DNA from: Cerina litoralis
GTDB taxonomy: Bacteria; Bacteroidota; Bacteroidia; Flavobacteriales; Flavobacteriaceae
Direction: 5' to 3'
Assembly: GCA_022008415.1 (NCBI GenBank)
Contig: JAIRBC010000002.1
Coordinates: 155,371 to 219,370 of the forward strand
DNA: 64,000 nucleotides
The translations under genes and the position numbers were made by a program. The notes below the pieces were generated by a model. The model was not told where the DNA came from. It was given only the letters and a program-made list of their open reading frames with translations, and searched no databases. The stretch's first letter is position 1; every line of letters starts with the position of its first letter. Below, piece by piece: positions 53,784 to 63,524 of this stretch.

Positions 53784-54464
53784 ATGAAAATCGACAATAC
53801 CTTGGAAGAGCAATATGAGGAAATGGGAAGTGACCACGTTTCCACCTCGGGGGAAACCCCCATGCGTCCGGACGCCTTTGTGCTGAGCGATATCGAAAAA
53901 ATTGAAAAAATTAGGAGCAATGTGCGGGACATAATGCTCACGCTTGGGCTTGACCTAGAGGACGATAGTCTCAACGGAACCCCCAACCGGGTAGCCAAAA
54001 TGTTCGTGAACGAATTGTTCGGGGGACTGGATCCAAAGCGAAAACCAAAATCTTCTACCTTCGAGAACAAATACAAGTACGGGGAAATGCTGGTTGAAAA
54101 AAACATTACCCTATATTCCACCTGTGAACACCACCTGCTTCCGATCGTGGGCAAGGCCCATATAGCCTATATATCCAATGGATCAGTAGTAGGCCTTTCC
54201 AAAATGAACCGAATAGTCGACTACTATGCCAGAAGACCGCAGGTCCAGGAACGATTGAACATCCAGATCGTCAGGGAACTCCAACGAGTTTTAGGGACCG
54301 AGGATGTGGCGTGCGTTATCGACGCCAAACATTTATGCGTAAATTCACGCGGAATTCGGGACGTCGAGAGCAGTACCGTAACGGCGGAATACGGTGGAAA
54401 ATTCAAGGAAGAAGGCGTTCGCCGCGAGTTTCTGGACTACATCAACCTAGAAACTAATTTCTGA
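53784..54464 (+). CDS. folE: GTP cyclohydrolase I
   Basis: A 226-residue enzyme that converts GTP to 7,8-dihydroneopterin triphosphate for tetrahydrofolate synthesis. The zinc and substrate site 'STCEHHLLPIVGKAHIAYIS' and 'VGLSKMNRIVDYYARRPQVQERL' are intact, and 'CVNSRGIRDVESSTVTAEYGG' closes the active site. Length is normal including an N-terminal extension. Confidence 0.95.
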   Translation: MKIDNTLEEQYEEMGSDHVSTSGETPMRPDAFVLSDIEKIEKIRSNVRDIMLTLGLDLEDDSLNGTPNRVAKMFVNELFGGLDPKRKPKSSTFENKYKYGEMLVEKNITLYSTCEHHLLPIVGKAHIAYISNGSVVGLSKMNRIVDYYARRPQVQERLNIQIVRELQRVLGTEDVACVIDAKHLCVNSRGIRDVESSTVTAEYGGKFKEEGVRREFLDYINLETNF

Positions 54465-54612
54465 TCGAGATTGGGAAAAAGAACAAAGGACAAAAGAAAA
54501 AAGAAAATTTCTCTGTAAAAAAAAGACCTTGACCCTTGGGTTCTTGATTCCCTTGATTATGCATCGTCTAATATGATTCTTTTACCACTGTAAATAAACA
54601 TCACCAGTCAGA

Positions 54613-56094
54613 ATGAAACTCTACCAAACCCAGGCCCTCAAAGTCTATAATTCCCTATCTGGCACCAAAGAATTGTTTCAACCCCTTACCGAAGGTCATG
54701 TTGGAATGTACGTGTGCGGACCAACGGTCTATAGCAACGTGCATCTTGGTAATTGTAGGACATTTATGTCATTCGATATGATCTTTAGGTACCTGTTGCA
54801 TTTGGGATATAAGGTAAGGTACGTTCGAAACATAACCGATGCCGGGCATTTGGAAAACGATGGTGACGAGGGAGAGGATAAAATTGCCAAAAAGGCGCGC
54901 TTGGAGCGTATTGAGCCTATGGAGGTCGTTCAGCGCTACACGGTGGATTTTCACAATATTCTTCAAAAATTCAACTTTTTGCCCCCGAGCATCGAACCTA
55001 CGGCCACAGGGCATATCATTGAGCAGATCGAGATTATAAAAGAAATTCTAGACAGGGGGTATGCGTATGAAATTAACGGTTCGGTCTATTTTGACGTTCC
55101 TAAATTTAACGAAACGTACCACTACGGGAAGCTCAGCGGTAGGAAGTTGGAGGATATGATATCCAATACCCGCGAGTTAACCGCCCAGGACGATAAGAGG
55201 AGTCCTCAGGATTTTGCGCTGTGGAAGAAAGCGGAAACACAGCACATTATGCGATGGCCATCACCATGGGGAGAAGGGTTCCCGGGGTGGCATCTGGAAT
55301 GCACGGCCATGAGCACCAAATACTTGGGAGAGACCTTTGACATCCACGGTGGGGGAATGGATTTAAAATTTCCGCACCACGAATGTGAAATTGCCCAGGC
55401 CGAAGCAAGCAATGGTCTGGCCCCGGTAAAATACTGGCTGCACACCAATATGCTTACCCTAAATGGGAAAAAAATGGCCAAATCTACAGGAAACAACATT
55501 CTACCCTTGGAGATGTTTTCGGGCGAGAACCCATTTCTCAGTAAAGCCTTTTCACCAGCCGTAATTCGGTTTTTTATGATGCAGGCCCACTATACAAGTA
55601 TTTTGGACCTCAGCAATGAAGCGCTATTGGCCTCTGAAAAGGGATACAATAAATTGATGGAGTCCTTGGAATCCCTGGATAGCGTACAGGCAAAATCTCA
55701 AAGTGATTTTGATGTGGATTCATGGAAACAGCAGTGTTATGACGCTATGAACGACGATTTTAACACCCCTGTCCTGATAGCGAATCTCTTTGAAGCCGTT
55801 AGACATATCAATCTTTTTAGGGAAGGGAAGGAACGGATAACCCAAAAGGACAAGACCACCCTAAAAGGAGCCATGGAGGCTTTCGTCTTTGATATTATGG
55901 GCGTTGAGGACAGAAGTAGCTCCGATTCCAATACGGAGTTGATTACTGGAACGGTAGAACTACTGATCCAACTAAGAAACGAGGCCCGAACAAACAAGGA
56001 TTTTGCGACCTCCGACAAAATTAGGGACCAGCTGTTGGCCATGGGGATTCAACTCAAGGACGGAAAGGAAGGGACGACGTTTACGGTCAGTTGA
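54613..56094 (+). CDS. cysS: Cysteinyl-tRNA synthetase
   Basis: A 493-residue class I aminoacyl-tRNA synthetase. HIGH-type motif HLGN at 44-47, KMSKS-type motif KMAKS at 287-291, and the zinc ligands in 'MYVCGPTVY', '[10 protein letters not shown]' and '[10 protein letters not shown]'. The C-terminal DALR anticodon-binding domain follows. Length is normal. Confidence 0.97.
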   Translation: MKLYQTQALKVYNSLSGTKELFQPLTEGHVGMYVCGPTVYSNVHLGNCRTFMSFDMIFRYLLHLGYKVRYVRNITDAGHLENDGDEGEDKIAKKARLERIEPMEVVQRYTVDFHNILQKFNFLPPSIEPTATGHIIEQIEIIKEILDRGYAYEINGSVYFDVPKFNETYHYGKLSGRKLEDMISNTRELTAQDDKRSPQDFALWKKAETQHIMRWPSPWGEGFPGWHLECTAMSTKYLGETFDIHGGGMDLKFPHHECEIAQAEASNGLAPVKYWLHTNMLTLNGKKMAKSTGNNILPLEMFSGENPFLSKAFSPAVIRFFMMQAHYTSILDLSNEALLASEKGYNKLMESLESLDSVQAKSQSDFDVDSWKQQCYDAMNDDFNTPVLIANLFEAVRHINLFREGKERITQKDKTTLKGAMEAFVFDIMGVEDRSSSDSNTELITGTVELLIQLRNEARTNKDFATSDKIRDQLLAMGIQLKDGKEGTTFTVS

Positions 56095-56142
56095 TCGTTC
56101 TACCGGGTTAAGGATAAAAGTTTAAGGTTTAAGGGAACTAAA

Positions 56143-56160
56143 AAATACGAAGTACGAAAT
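56143..56160. repeat. 18-base repeat, copy 2
   Basis: AAATACGAAGTACGAAAT, identical to 11701-11718, in the spacer after cysS. Confidence 0.7.
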
Positions 56161-56232
56161 TAGAAAGAATAACATGAAGAAACCTCATAACTTCATAACA
56201 GGATCACGGAATCACGGGAAACGGAATACGAA

Positions 56233-56457
56233 ATGATAAAAAAAATCCTTATTGCTCCTTTTGTACTGTTGGTAAGACTTTACCAGGTACTCATTTCGCC
56301 CCTTACCCCGGCCTCTTGCCGCTATACACCTACCTGTTCCCATTACACCTTGGAGGCGCTGAAAAAACACGGTCTATTTAAAGGGGGGTGGTTGGCCATA
56401 AAACGAATTTTTAGCTGTAATCCGTGGGGAGGCAGCGGCTATGATCCCGTTCCTTGA
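56233..56457 (+). CDS. yidD: Membrane protein insertion efficiency factor YidD
   Basis: A 74-residue protein that assists YidC in membrane protein insertion. The YidD/haemolytic motif '[25 protein letters not shown]' and '[18 protein letters not shown]' include the conserved cysteines, and an amphipathic N-terminus faces the membrane. Size is normal. Confidence 0.95.
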   Translation: MIKKILIAPFVLLVRLYQVLISPLTPASCRYTPTCSHYTLEALKKHGLFKGGWLAIKRIFSCNPWGGSGYDPVP

Positions 56458-56779
56458 ATGGTTGATGGTTTGATGGATAATACAAAATTAGAAATACGAA
56501 ACTTAAAAGAAGTTGGCAGTTATCGGTTGCAGTTGGCAGATTTGTTCAAGGTTTTAAAGTTAAACATTTACCCATAAACTTATTGGTCTATTTTCTCTCG
56601 TCTTGGCTCTTGGCTCTATGATAGAGTTGGAGAAAATAAAACGATCTCATACACTAATAAACCCATAAACTTTTTTAGTCCATTTTCTATTCTCCATTTT
56701 CTTTTGTCTTGGTTCCTGGCTCTTCCCTAGCCCATTGAAAATTTGAAACTTATACTGATTGCTTAGTACTTTGTACTTC
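56458..56779. repeat. Degenerate repeat-filled spacer
   Basis: No gene. ACCCATAAACTTATTGGTC at about 56569 and ACCCATAAACTTTTTTAGTC at about 56663 begin two related segments that continue with C/T-rich TTTTCT..CTTGGCTCT blocks. GTTGGCAGTTAT at 56512 is echoed by GCAGTTGGCAG at about 56528. The 18-base repeat of the cysS/yidD gap is nearby. Confidence 0.6.
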
Positions 56780-58156
56780 TTATTGCACAACCCCGTACTT
56801 ATCAAACAGGTACACCAAGCTGGCCATGGTGGCCGCCCCGAGTTCCAACTCCCTTTTGTTGACTTGGTCAAAGGTGTCGTTGGCGGAATGGTGCACGTCA
56901 AAATAACGTTGGGAATCGGGTCTTAAGCCGGCGAGTACGATCTGGTCGTTTTTTAGTGGGAGAATATCGGCCCCGCTGTATCCCTTTTCAAAAAAATGGA
57001 TAAGATAAGGCTCGAACATTTTTTTCCAACCATGGGCTTGTGCCAGATTGGCATCGGAACAATCAAAAGAAAATCCACGAGGCGTATATCCTCCTGAATC
57101 GCTTTCCAAGGCAAAAACATGCTTTTCATTTTTGGCTTTGGCCTCCTCCGCATATTTGGTACCTCCCCTAAGACCGTTCTCCTCATTCATAAATAAAACG
57201 ACCCGGATGGTCCGTTTTGGTCTGTAGCCCGTTTTTTTCAATAGCCGCAAGACCTCCATACTTTGTACGCAACCCGCTCCGTCGTCCTGAGCACCTTGGC
57301 CAAGGTCCCAAGAGTCCAAATGCCCCCCAACGACCATGATTTCTTCGGGATGTACACTCCCCCTAATTTCACCTATCACATTAAAAGAGGGAACATCCTC
57401 CAAGTTTTGGCAACTTTGCCTAAATGCAAATTTGATGTCGGGGTTCAGTTTTAAGGTAATACTCAACAGTTCGGCCCCATTGGTGCTTATGGCCGCTGCA
57501 GGTATCCTGTCCTTGATCGGGGTATCGCCATAGCTCATGGCCCCAGTATGGGGAAAATCGTCCAATCTGAGGTTCATGGATCGTACGATGACCCCGACCG
57601 CCCCATATTTTGCAGCTTCTGCAGCACCGGAAGTTCGCTGGTCCACACAATTGGAATACGCTTCGAAAGTTTCAATTTTCTTGGGATCCATGGGACGATT
57701 GAAGAATACTATTTTTCCTTCCAATTTTTTCCGGCCCAATGATTTTAGTTCCTCCAGTCCATGAACTTCCACCAAATTGGCCTTGACTCCCCCAGGGGGA
57801 GTTGCCACAGAACCGCCAAGGGCACATATAGGAATGTTGGTCGTCATGCCCGGACTCGTCTCAAAATAGGCAAATTCCGGCGTACCGCGAACCCATTTCG
57901 GAACCATAACGGGTTGAAGCCACACCTTGTCCAACCCCAAGGATTCCATTTGTTGTTTTGTATATTCCACGGCTTTCTGGGCCTGTACCGAACCCGAAAG
58001 TCTCCCCCCTATCTGGTTGGATATATAGTTGAGCCAGTCGTATGCTTTTCCTTGAGTCAGGGCAGCATCATAAATAAGTTTAAGCTGCTTTTCATCAGGG
58101 GTTTGGGCAAAAACTTGGATTGTGATTAAAAAAAGTAGAAGGGCAAGGTTCTTCAT
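56780..58156 (-). CDS. Exported M28 family zinc peptidase
   Basis: A 458-residue aminopeptidase with a signal peptide (1-18). An inserted PA-like domain (about 120-250) precedes the M28 core: zinc ligands in 'VVGGHLDSWDLGQG' and 'QDDGAGC', and 'FMNEENGLRG' with the catalytic Glu-Glu pair. It resembles plasma glutamate carboxypeptidase relatives (PGCP/CPQ). Periplasmic or secreted peptide degradation is likely. Confidence 0.93.
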   Translation of the reverse strand: MKNLALLLFLITIQVFAQTPDEKQLKLIYDAALTQGKAYDWLNYISNQIGGRLSGSVQAQKAVEYTKQQMESLGLDKVWLQPVMVPKWVRGTPEFAYFETSPGMTTNIPICALGGSVATPPGGVKANLVEVHGLEELKSLGRKKLEGKIVFFNRPMDPKKIETFEAYSNCVDQRTSGAAEAAKYGAVGVIVRSMNLRLDDFPHTGAMSYGDTPIKDRIPAAAISTNGAELLSITLKLNPDIKFAFRQSCQNLEDVPSFNVIGEIRGSVHPEEIMVVGGHLDSWDLGQGAQDDGAGCVQSMEVLRLLKKTGYRPKRTIRVVLFMNEENGLRGGTKYAEEAKAKNEKHVFALESDSGGYTPRGFSFDCSDANLAQAHGWKKMFEPYLIHFFEKGYSGADILPLKNDQIVLAGLRPDSQRYFDVHHSANDTFDQVNKRELELGAATMASLVYLFDKYGVVQ

Positions 58157-58281
58157 TATAATATACGGAGTTGCTTTAAATTATTGTTGTTAATAGAAAA
58201 TAGAATTTAGACATTAGAACATAGACAAAAGGTGAATCTATAAACGAACAAATCTCGGTTCTTAGCTCTTGGATCTTTAAA

Positions 58282-59163
58282 CTATTTTTCCTTTTCCAGT
58301 TGCTCTCTATAGCTGCCTAAGTTAGCCATAATTTTTTCGTCGAGTTCCGGTTCCTCTATATCTTTAAATTTTATTAACGTTTCCCATAAGATCGTCGCCA
58401 CAATAAGACGGGACGCGTTCTTATCGTCCGCCGGGACTATATACCAAGGCGCATGGGGCTTGGTAGTCCTTTGAACGGCCTCTTGGTAACACTGTAAATA
58501 TTCGTCCCATTCTTCCCTTTCCTTTAAGTCCCCAGGTGAGAATTTCCAATTCTTGTTGGGCTTGTCCAACCTGCGTAGCAATCGATTTCTCTGTTCATTT
58601 TTGGACAAATGAAGAAAAAACTTGAAGATTATGGTACCGTTTCGGGCGAGGTGTTGTTCAAATTCATTGATATCCTGAAACCGATGGTCCCAAAATTTTT
58701 CATCAACGTCCTTTACACTATCGATTCCCGGAATATTTTCGTTCAAAATGTACTCGGGGTGAACCCGTGTAACCAATACATTCTCATAGTGGGTGCGATT
58801 AAATACGCCAAACTTGCCTCTGGCCGGCAATGCGATATAGTGACGCCATAGAAAATCGTGTTTTAGCTCCAGTTCCGTAGGCACTTTAAAGCTATGCACC
58901 ACTACCCCGCGTACATTGAAATCCTTGAAGACCTCACGGATAAGGCTGTCCTTACCAGCCGTATCCATCCCCTGCAAACATATGAGCACATTGTATTTGG
59001 CATGGGCATAGAGCGTATCCTGAAAATCTCCAAGATCCTTCCTTATCCTCTTTAAAGCTTTTTTCAACTCCTTTTCCGAAGCATTCAAATTGTCTTTAGT
59101 TGCGTAATCCCCAATAACAGTGTTGGGATTTGCCTTATAGGCTTTGATGTCTATTTTATCCAT
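58282..59163 (-). CDS. PPK2 family polyphosphate:nucleotide phosphotransferase
   Basis: A 293-residue PPK2 kinase. Walker A GMDTAGKDS at residues 65-73, Walker B in 'GKFGVFNRTHYENVLVTRVHPE', lid motif 'NEQRNRLLRRL'. These enzymes phosphorylate nucleoside mono- or diphosphates with polyphosphate; without biochemical data the class (I-III) is unclear. I use MDKIDIKAYK at 59163, not the ATG at 59211, since homologues begin here. Confidence 0.92.
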   Translation of the reverse strand: MDKIDIKAYKANPNTVIGDYATKDNLNASEKELKKALKRIRKDLGDFQDTLYAHAKYNVLICLQGMDTAGKDSLIREVFKDFNVRGVVVHSFKVPTELELKHDFLWRHYIALPARGKFGVFNRTHYENVLVTRVHPEYILNENIPGIDSVKDVDEKFWDHRFQDINEFEQHLARNGTIIFKFFLHLSKNEQRNRLLRRLDKPNKNWKFSPGDLKEREEWDEYLQCYQEAVQRTTKPHAPWYIVPADDKNASRLIVATILWETLIKFKDIEEPELDEKIMANLGSYREQLEKEK

Positions 59164-59347
59164 AGGTTGAATATAGGATATTTTAAGCTGGAGACGAATA
59201 CTTCCTTCCAAAAAAAGCCATAAATGTATAAAATTATGCCATCGACCAATAAAACGGCCATTGGTCGAAAATTAATGGCGATCCGCACGGCTCTTCCTAC
59301 ATTTGGCTAATAAGATCCCAATCTTACATCATAAATATCCTACTGTT

Positions 59348-60034
59348 ATGAAACTACTTACCCTATTTCTGGGCATTTTGTTAGTATTTGCCTCCTTTTC
59401 CTTTACCAAAAACAAAGCTTGTGCCTATGCCGATTCCAATATAGGTTATGTAAAGACACAAACGGAGAAGGCACTGGAAAGTACGGACCTAAATGCGGCC
59501 AGATACCATACCTATAAAGCGCTAAACGCCATTGAAAAGTCTAGAAAACAGTTGGAATCCTGCGGTTGTGAATACGCGACCAGAAGCATTTATGATGGAT
59601 TGGAAAACCTAAAGGACGCAACCCGTACCACCTCTTTAAGCGGCACCAAAATATTGCTTGCCAAAGCGTTGGAAAATACCATTTCCAGTTTGGAACTACT
59701 GGAAAAACACGAGCTGCACAACAGCCAATACGCGAGCGATGTCCTAGAAGTAAATACCAAAAATTACGACCCTGCAAATGCGCCCTTAGTACTCCCCAAA
59801 GGGAAAGAGTTACAATCAAAAATAGATCAAAGTCTTACTAAATTTCAAAATTCCCTGCAAAAGGTAGTCACCTCCGTACCTTGTGATGAAGCCCATGATT
59901 TCGCAGATCGTATCTATAAAAATTGTGAAAACCAACTACTGAACCCCAACTTGTCGGAAGGTAAAAAGTACTACAATTTTAGGGTAAAACAAATTGTTTC
60001 CAAGGCCCTGGAGGAACTGGGGAATTGTAAATAA
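59348..60034 (+). CDS. Exported helical protein of unknown function
   Basis: A 228-residue protein with signal peptide (about 1-19) and predicted helices throughout, with pairs of cysteines ('ACAYADSN', 'LESCGCEYA', 'VPCDEAHDF', 'NCENQL', 'GNCK'). Residues 25-110 are reminiscent of four-helix lipid or heme-binding proteins, but I recognise no family. I chose MKLLTLFLGI at 59348 over 59303, where the extra residues lack coding character. Monocistronic. Confidence 0.78.
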   Translation: MKLLTLFLGILLVFASFSFTKNKACAYADSNIGYVKTQTEKALESTDLNAARYHTYKALNAIEKSRKQLESCGCEYATRSIYDGLENLKDATRTTSLSGTKILLAKALENTISSLELLEKHELHNSQYASDVLEVNTKNYDPANAPLVLPKGKELQSKIDQSLTKFQNSLQKVVTSVPCDEAHDFADRIYKNCENQLLNPNLSEGKKYYNFRVKQIVSKALEELGNCK

Positions 60035-60276
60035 TAAGAATACTTTGTTATTGGATTACTAGGTTATTACACCTTAGGTTCAATGCTTTTTCCCAATGCG
60101 GGGAAGGTATCGGCCCAATCTTTTCATCGCGATGGTTTGTTGCCTTAGAGGTTGGCTTAGAACCTCAACAGTGCCCTCTCTAAAAAACATAGAAGGACAA
60201 ATTACCACGCAACATTCCCATTCCTAAAAACTTCCAACCTTTTTTTCTACCTTAGAGACAACTTAAGCGCCAGAAC

Positions 60277-60729
60277 ATGAAAAATATATTTGACAAGGAA
60301 GTTTCGGAGGAAGTTATTGGAAGAATCGAAAAATTAACCCCTTCTTCCCAGCCAATATGGGGCAAAATGAACGTGGGCCAGATGCTGGCGCATTGCAACG
60401 TGGCGTATGAACTTGTCTACGATGATAACAGACCAAAACCCAATGGATTTAAGAAATTCTTTTTAAAATTGTTCGTAAAGAATATAGTGGTAGGCGAAAA
60501 ACCGTATAAGAAAAATAGTCCTACTGCACCGGAGTTTCTCATAACGGATGAAAGGGATTTTGTTGCGGAAAAAATCAGGTTGACCGAACACATAAAAAAA
60601 ACACAAAAATTAGGAAAGCCATTTTTTGATCAGAGAGAATCCAATTCTTTTGGAAAATTGAATATGTCCGAATGGAACAATATGTTCTACAAGCATCTAG
60701 ACCATCACTTGAACCAATTCGGGGTTTGA
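60277..60729 (+). CDS. DUF1569 domain-containing protein
   Basis: A 150-residue DinB-superfamily protein with the DUF1569 layout: 'QPIWGKMNVGQMLAHCNVAYELVYD' near the start and 'HLDHHLNQFG' at the end give the metal-binding histidines of a DinB-like four-helix bundle. Members may be thiol-dependent detoxification enzymes; the substrate is unknown. It precedes the serine hydrolase gene by 26 bases. Confidence 0.88.
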   Translation: MKNIFDKEVSEEVIGRIEKLTPSSQPIWGKMNVGQMLAHCNVAYELVYDDNRPKPNGFKKFFLKLFVKNIVVGEKPYKKNSPTAPEFLITDERDFVAEKIRLTEHIKKTQKLGKPFFDQRESNSFGKLNMSEWNNMFYKHLDHHLNQFGV

Positions 60730-60755
60730 CAACACCCAAAGCTACTGGCTAAAGA

Positions 60756-61907
60756 ATGGCAAACCAAAAATACATATTGGCCCTGACAGTTGCCGGGCTG
60801 CTGGCTTGCTGCACACAAAAGAAAATAGCAACGAATCCATTAAAAACGGTTCTTGCATCGCAAAACCCTAAAATAAAGCGGGTTATGGATAGCGTATCGC
60901 AATACGACGTCCAGATTAGATATACTCAAATAGACCGAAAAAACGACAGTATATATTTTACAGATTATGATTTTCAAGTAGATAGCAGCAACTACTTTTA
61001 TCCCGCTAGCACTGTAAAACTCCCGACGGTAGTACTCGCACTAGAGCGTCTTAATGCGTCGGATTTCCTCAATATGAATACCAACTTCTACGTGGAAGGG
61101 GATTCGGTAGAGACAACCTTCGCCGTTGAAATATCCAAAATTTTTCTCTTTAGCGATAATGAGGCAAACAACCGTTTGTTCGAGTTTTTGGGGCAGGACC
61201 GAATTAATAATGGTCTGGAGGACAAAGGAATACATCCGGTGCGGATTTCCCATCGCCTTTCCACACCCGATGCGGGCAATATTACTACCAAGCCGTTGAT
61301 CGTTTATCTTAACGACAGTACCACCACAATTTTGGCCCCGACCATCAATTCCCCAATTAAGCGTTTGAACTTGAGGCGAATTATAAAGGGAAGGGGATAT
61401 TACAAGGATGACATCTTGATCCATAAGCCCTTCAATTTTAGCCTAAAGAATTACTATCCCATAACCGCCCAACACGCCGTACTCAAACGGATTATATTTC
61501 CACAGAACTTTTTAGCAAAAGAAAGATTCCATCTCTCCCAGGTACAAAGGGAGTATTTGCTTTCCGCCATGTCTTCCTTGCCAAGGACAAGTGGGTACGA
61601 TGCCGAGAAATACCCGGACGGCTATGGTAAGCTGTTTATGTACGGAGACACTAATGACCAAATTCCCGATAATATTAAAATCTACAACAAGTTGGGCGGT
61701 GCTTATGGCACATTAACGGACTGTGCCTATATAACGGACACCAAAAACCAGGTCGAATTTATGCTTACCGCGACCATCACGGTAAATAAAAATGGAATAT
61801 TCAACGACGATGATTATGAATACGATGAAATAGGAATTCCATTCTTGGCAGCATTGGGAAGGGAGCTTTATGCAGCAGAACTGGAACGGAAAAGGGAACA
61901 AGGCTAA
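60756..61907 (+). CDS. Class A beta-lactamase-like serine hydrolase, lipoprotein
   Basis: A 383-residue lipoprotein (cysteine at about 18-19, 'LLACCTQ') with a beta-lactamase class A/D-Ala-D-Ala carboxypeptidase fold. The SxxK is STVK at 85-88, SDN at 133-135, and a KxG-type element is in 'IYNKLGGAYGT'. The K-T/S-G motif is thus altered. Whether it degrades beta-lactams or modifies cell wall peptides is unclear; it is longer than true beta-lactamases. Convergent with the next gene. Confidence 0.85.
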   Translation: MANQKYILALTVAGLLACCTQKKIATNPLKTVLASQNPKIKRVMDSVSQYDVQIRYTQIDRKNDSIYFTDYDFQVDSSNYFYPASTVKLPTVVLALERLNASDFLNMNTNFYVEGDSVETTFAVEISKIFLFSDNEANNRLFEFLGQDRINNGLEDKGIHPVRISHRLSTPDAGNITTKPLIVYLNDSTTTILAPTINSPIKRLNLRRIIKGRGYYKDDILIHKPFNFSLKNYYPITAQHAVLKRIIFPQNFLAKERFHLSQVQREYLLSAMSSLPRTSGYDAEKYPDGYGKLFMYGDTNDQIPDNIKIYNKLGGAYGTLTDCAYITDTKNQVEFMLTATITVNKNGIFNDDDYEYDEIGIPFLAALGRELYAAELERKREQG

Positions 61908-61969
61908 AAAAATCCATAGGAAATCTGCATTCTATTTGAATTTTTTGCTCTTCGGTATGTGCCAAAGGC

Positions 61970-63175
61970 CTACTCCTTTCCGTCTACGTAGGTTTGTAGA
62001 TAAGTAAAGCGTTCGGTGAGCTTTCCACCCTGGGTCATGCGCGCCCTTTCCAAAACACCACCGGCGTCTTGGTCAAAGAAAGCGGGGATAACATGCTTTA
62101 GGAACATTTCCCCAAAACCAACACTGGCATCCCTAGGCAGTTCGCATGGTAGGTTATCTACTGCCATAACGGCAATAGCGGTTTCATTTTTGTAATCGGT
62201 TTCCTTTTCCAAAACCGGGTCGTATCCATATATGGGATCTGCAATGGTCGATGCCCTCAGGGTAGAGGCCACGGGACCATCGATATCGCAACTGATATCG
62301 GCAACCACTTTTATATTGAATTCCGGATTTTTTGCGTCTTCCCTTGTATAGAGAAATGGGGCTCCATCCCCGTAAAAATGCCCGGCGATAAATAGATCGG
62401 TAACCTTTGCAAAACGGAAGAAATCCGAACGATATTCCCGAGGATTATGGAAAAAATCTAACTTGTTGCCCCTTACACCATCTTTTCGTTTGTTGTACTC
62501 GGAAGCATCAATCTCACAATATACAGGTTCGTTAAAAGTCTCTTTTAAGAACTCGGCCACATGAACTTGGCGCAGTCCCATCCCGTCCAGCATCTCTTTA
62601 GACCCATGGCCGACCCGCCCCTTGCCCGTCAATAGAATCTTGATCGGCGGGAGCTTTATTTTTTGTAATTCGGAGATCAAGCTTTGTCGATCCGACAAGG
62701 TCTCTGCCTTGGGCAGCTGATAAAGATCAAATTTTAAGCCATAGGCCCGTAGCCCGTTGTAAGCCCCTACGATACCTGCATAGCGCCCAAAAGCTACCAA
62801 TCGTTGGCCTTTGGAACCGGTTAGTACCTCATGATCATAAAGTTCGATGTTTTTTTCCAAAACGGCGCGTAACAATTCCCGGTTGTAGGGCTGCTTCTTA
62901 ATAGTATGGGAAAAGAAGAAGTATTTTTTATTGGGTATTAAGCTCTCGATGGGTACCTCCTTTACACCGAGCAGGACATCGCATTGGTTTAGGTTAGACG
63001 TAATCTCTATACCCACTTCCCTGTATTCGGCATCCTTAAAAATCCGGATCGGGGAAGGCTCTACCAAAATATTGGCGTTTGGGTAGTTAGACAGGACTTT
63101 TTGGCAGGCTTGGGGGGAAAGGACGACGCGCCTATCCGGGGGGTTCTTTCGTTCTTTGATAATTCCGAAGTTCAT
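61970..63175 (-). CDS. Saccharopine/alanine dehydrogenase-like NAD(P)-dependent oxidoreductase
   Basis: A 401-residue protein with the N-terminal alanine dehydrogenase/transhydrogenase-like domain ('IIKERKNPPDRRVVLSPQACQKVL', 'HTIKKQPYNRELL') and a Rossmann domain containing 'ILLTGKGRVGHGSKEMLDGMG'. Similar proteins are annotated as saccharopine dehydrogenase (NAD+, L-lysine-forming) relatives. Flavobacteria do not make lysine via the alpha-aminoadipate route, so the substrate is uncertain. The 'GYDPVLEKETDY' segment is conserved in this branch. Confidence 0.85.
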   Translation of the reverse strand: MNFGIIKERKNPPDRRVVLSPQACQKVLSNYPNANILVEPSPIRIFKDAEYREVGIEITSNLNQCDVLLGVKEVPIESLIPNKKYFFFSHTIKKQPYNRELLRAVLEKNIELYDHEVLTGSKGQRLVAFGRYAGIVGAYNGLRAYGLKFDLYQLPKAETLSDRQSLISELQKIKLPPIKILLTGKGRVGHGSKEMLDGMGLRQVHVAEFLKETFNEPVYCEIDASEYNKRKDGVRGNKLDFFHNPREYRSDFFRFAKVTDLFIAGHFYGDGAPFLYTREDAKNPEFNIKVVADISCDIDGPVASTLRASTIADPIYGYDPVLEKETDYKNETAIAVMAVDNLPCELPRDASVGFGEMFLKHVIPAFFDQDAGGVLERARMTQGGKLTERFTYLQTYVDGKE

Positions 63176-63524
63176 GTTGAATTTAGTGAATTAGGTTGTT
63201 AGTGAACAAGTGGTTAGGGGGCTAGTGAGTTAGTGATTTTTGAGTAAGTTATAAGTGGGTTAGTGTATCGAAGATAAAAATTGAAATTGAAATTGAAATT
63301 GTATTTGAATTCGAACTTAAACTTGAACTTGAACTTTATAATTGGTACGCTTTTTGAAATATGAAGCTAAAAGTAAAGCGTTTTGTGGGGTGTAGCAAAC
63401 TACTTTCCCAATAAATTTAGGTTGGAGTGGGTTTTTGACTAACTTTGCAATCGGTTTGTGCGAATACGTTAGGGAAATTAAGAGATCCCCGCCTTCGCGG
63501 GAATAAAAAAGTTCATTGAATTCT
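63176..63524. other. Low-complexity spacer upstream of ssrA
   Basis: These 349 bases contain repeated short units: TTAGTGA variants between 63187 and 63258, TTGAAA/AATTGA hexamers at about 63280-63301 and ACTTGA hexamers at about 63315-63337. The ssrA promoter follows at 63440-63447. No protein gene is seen. Confidence 0.75.
63440..63447 (+). promoter_or_regulatory. -7 element of ssrA
   Basis: TAACTTTG, followed by CAA, is an exact TAnnTTTG match; TTG at 63422-63424 lies 15 bases upstream, slightly short. Transcription from here would give a precursor with a leader of about 70 bases that must be trimmed at 63525. Confidence 0.5.
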
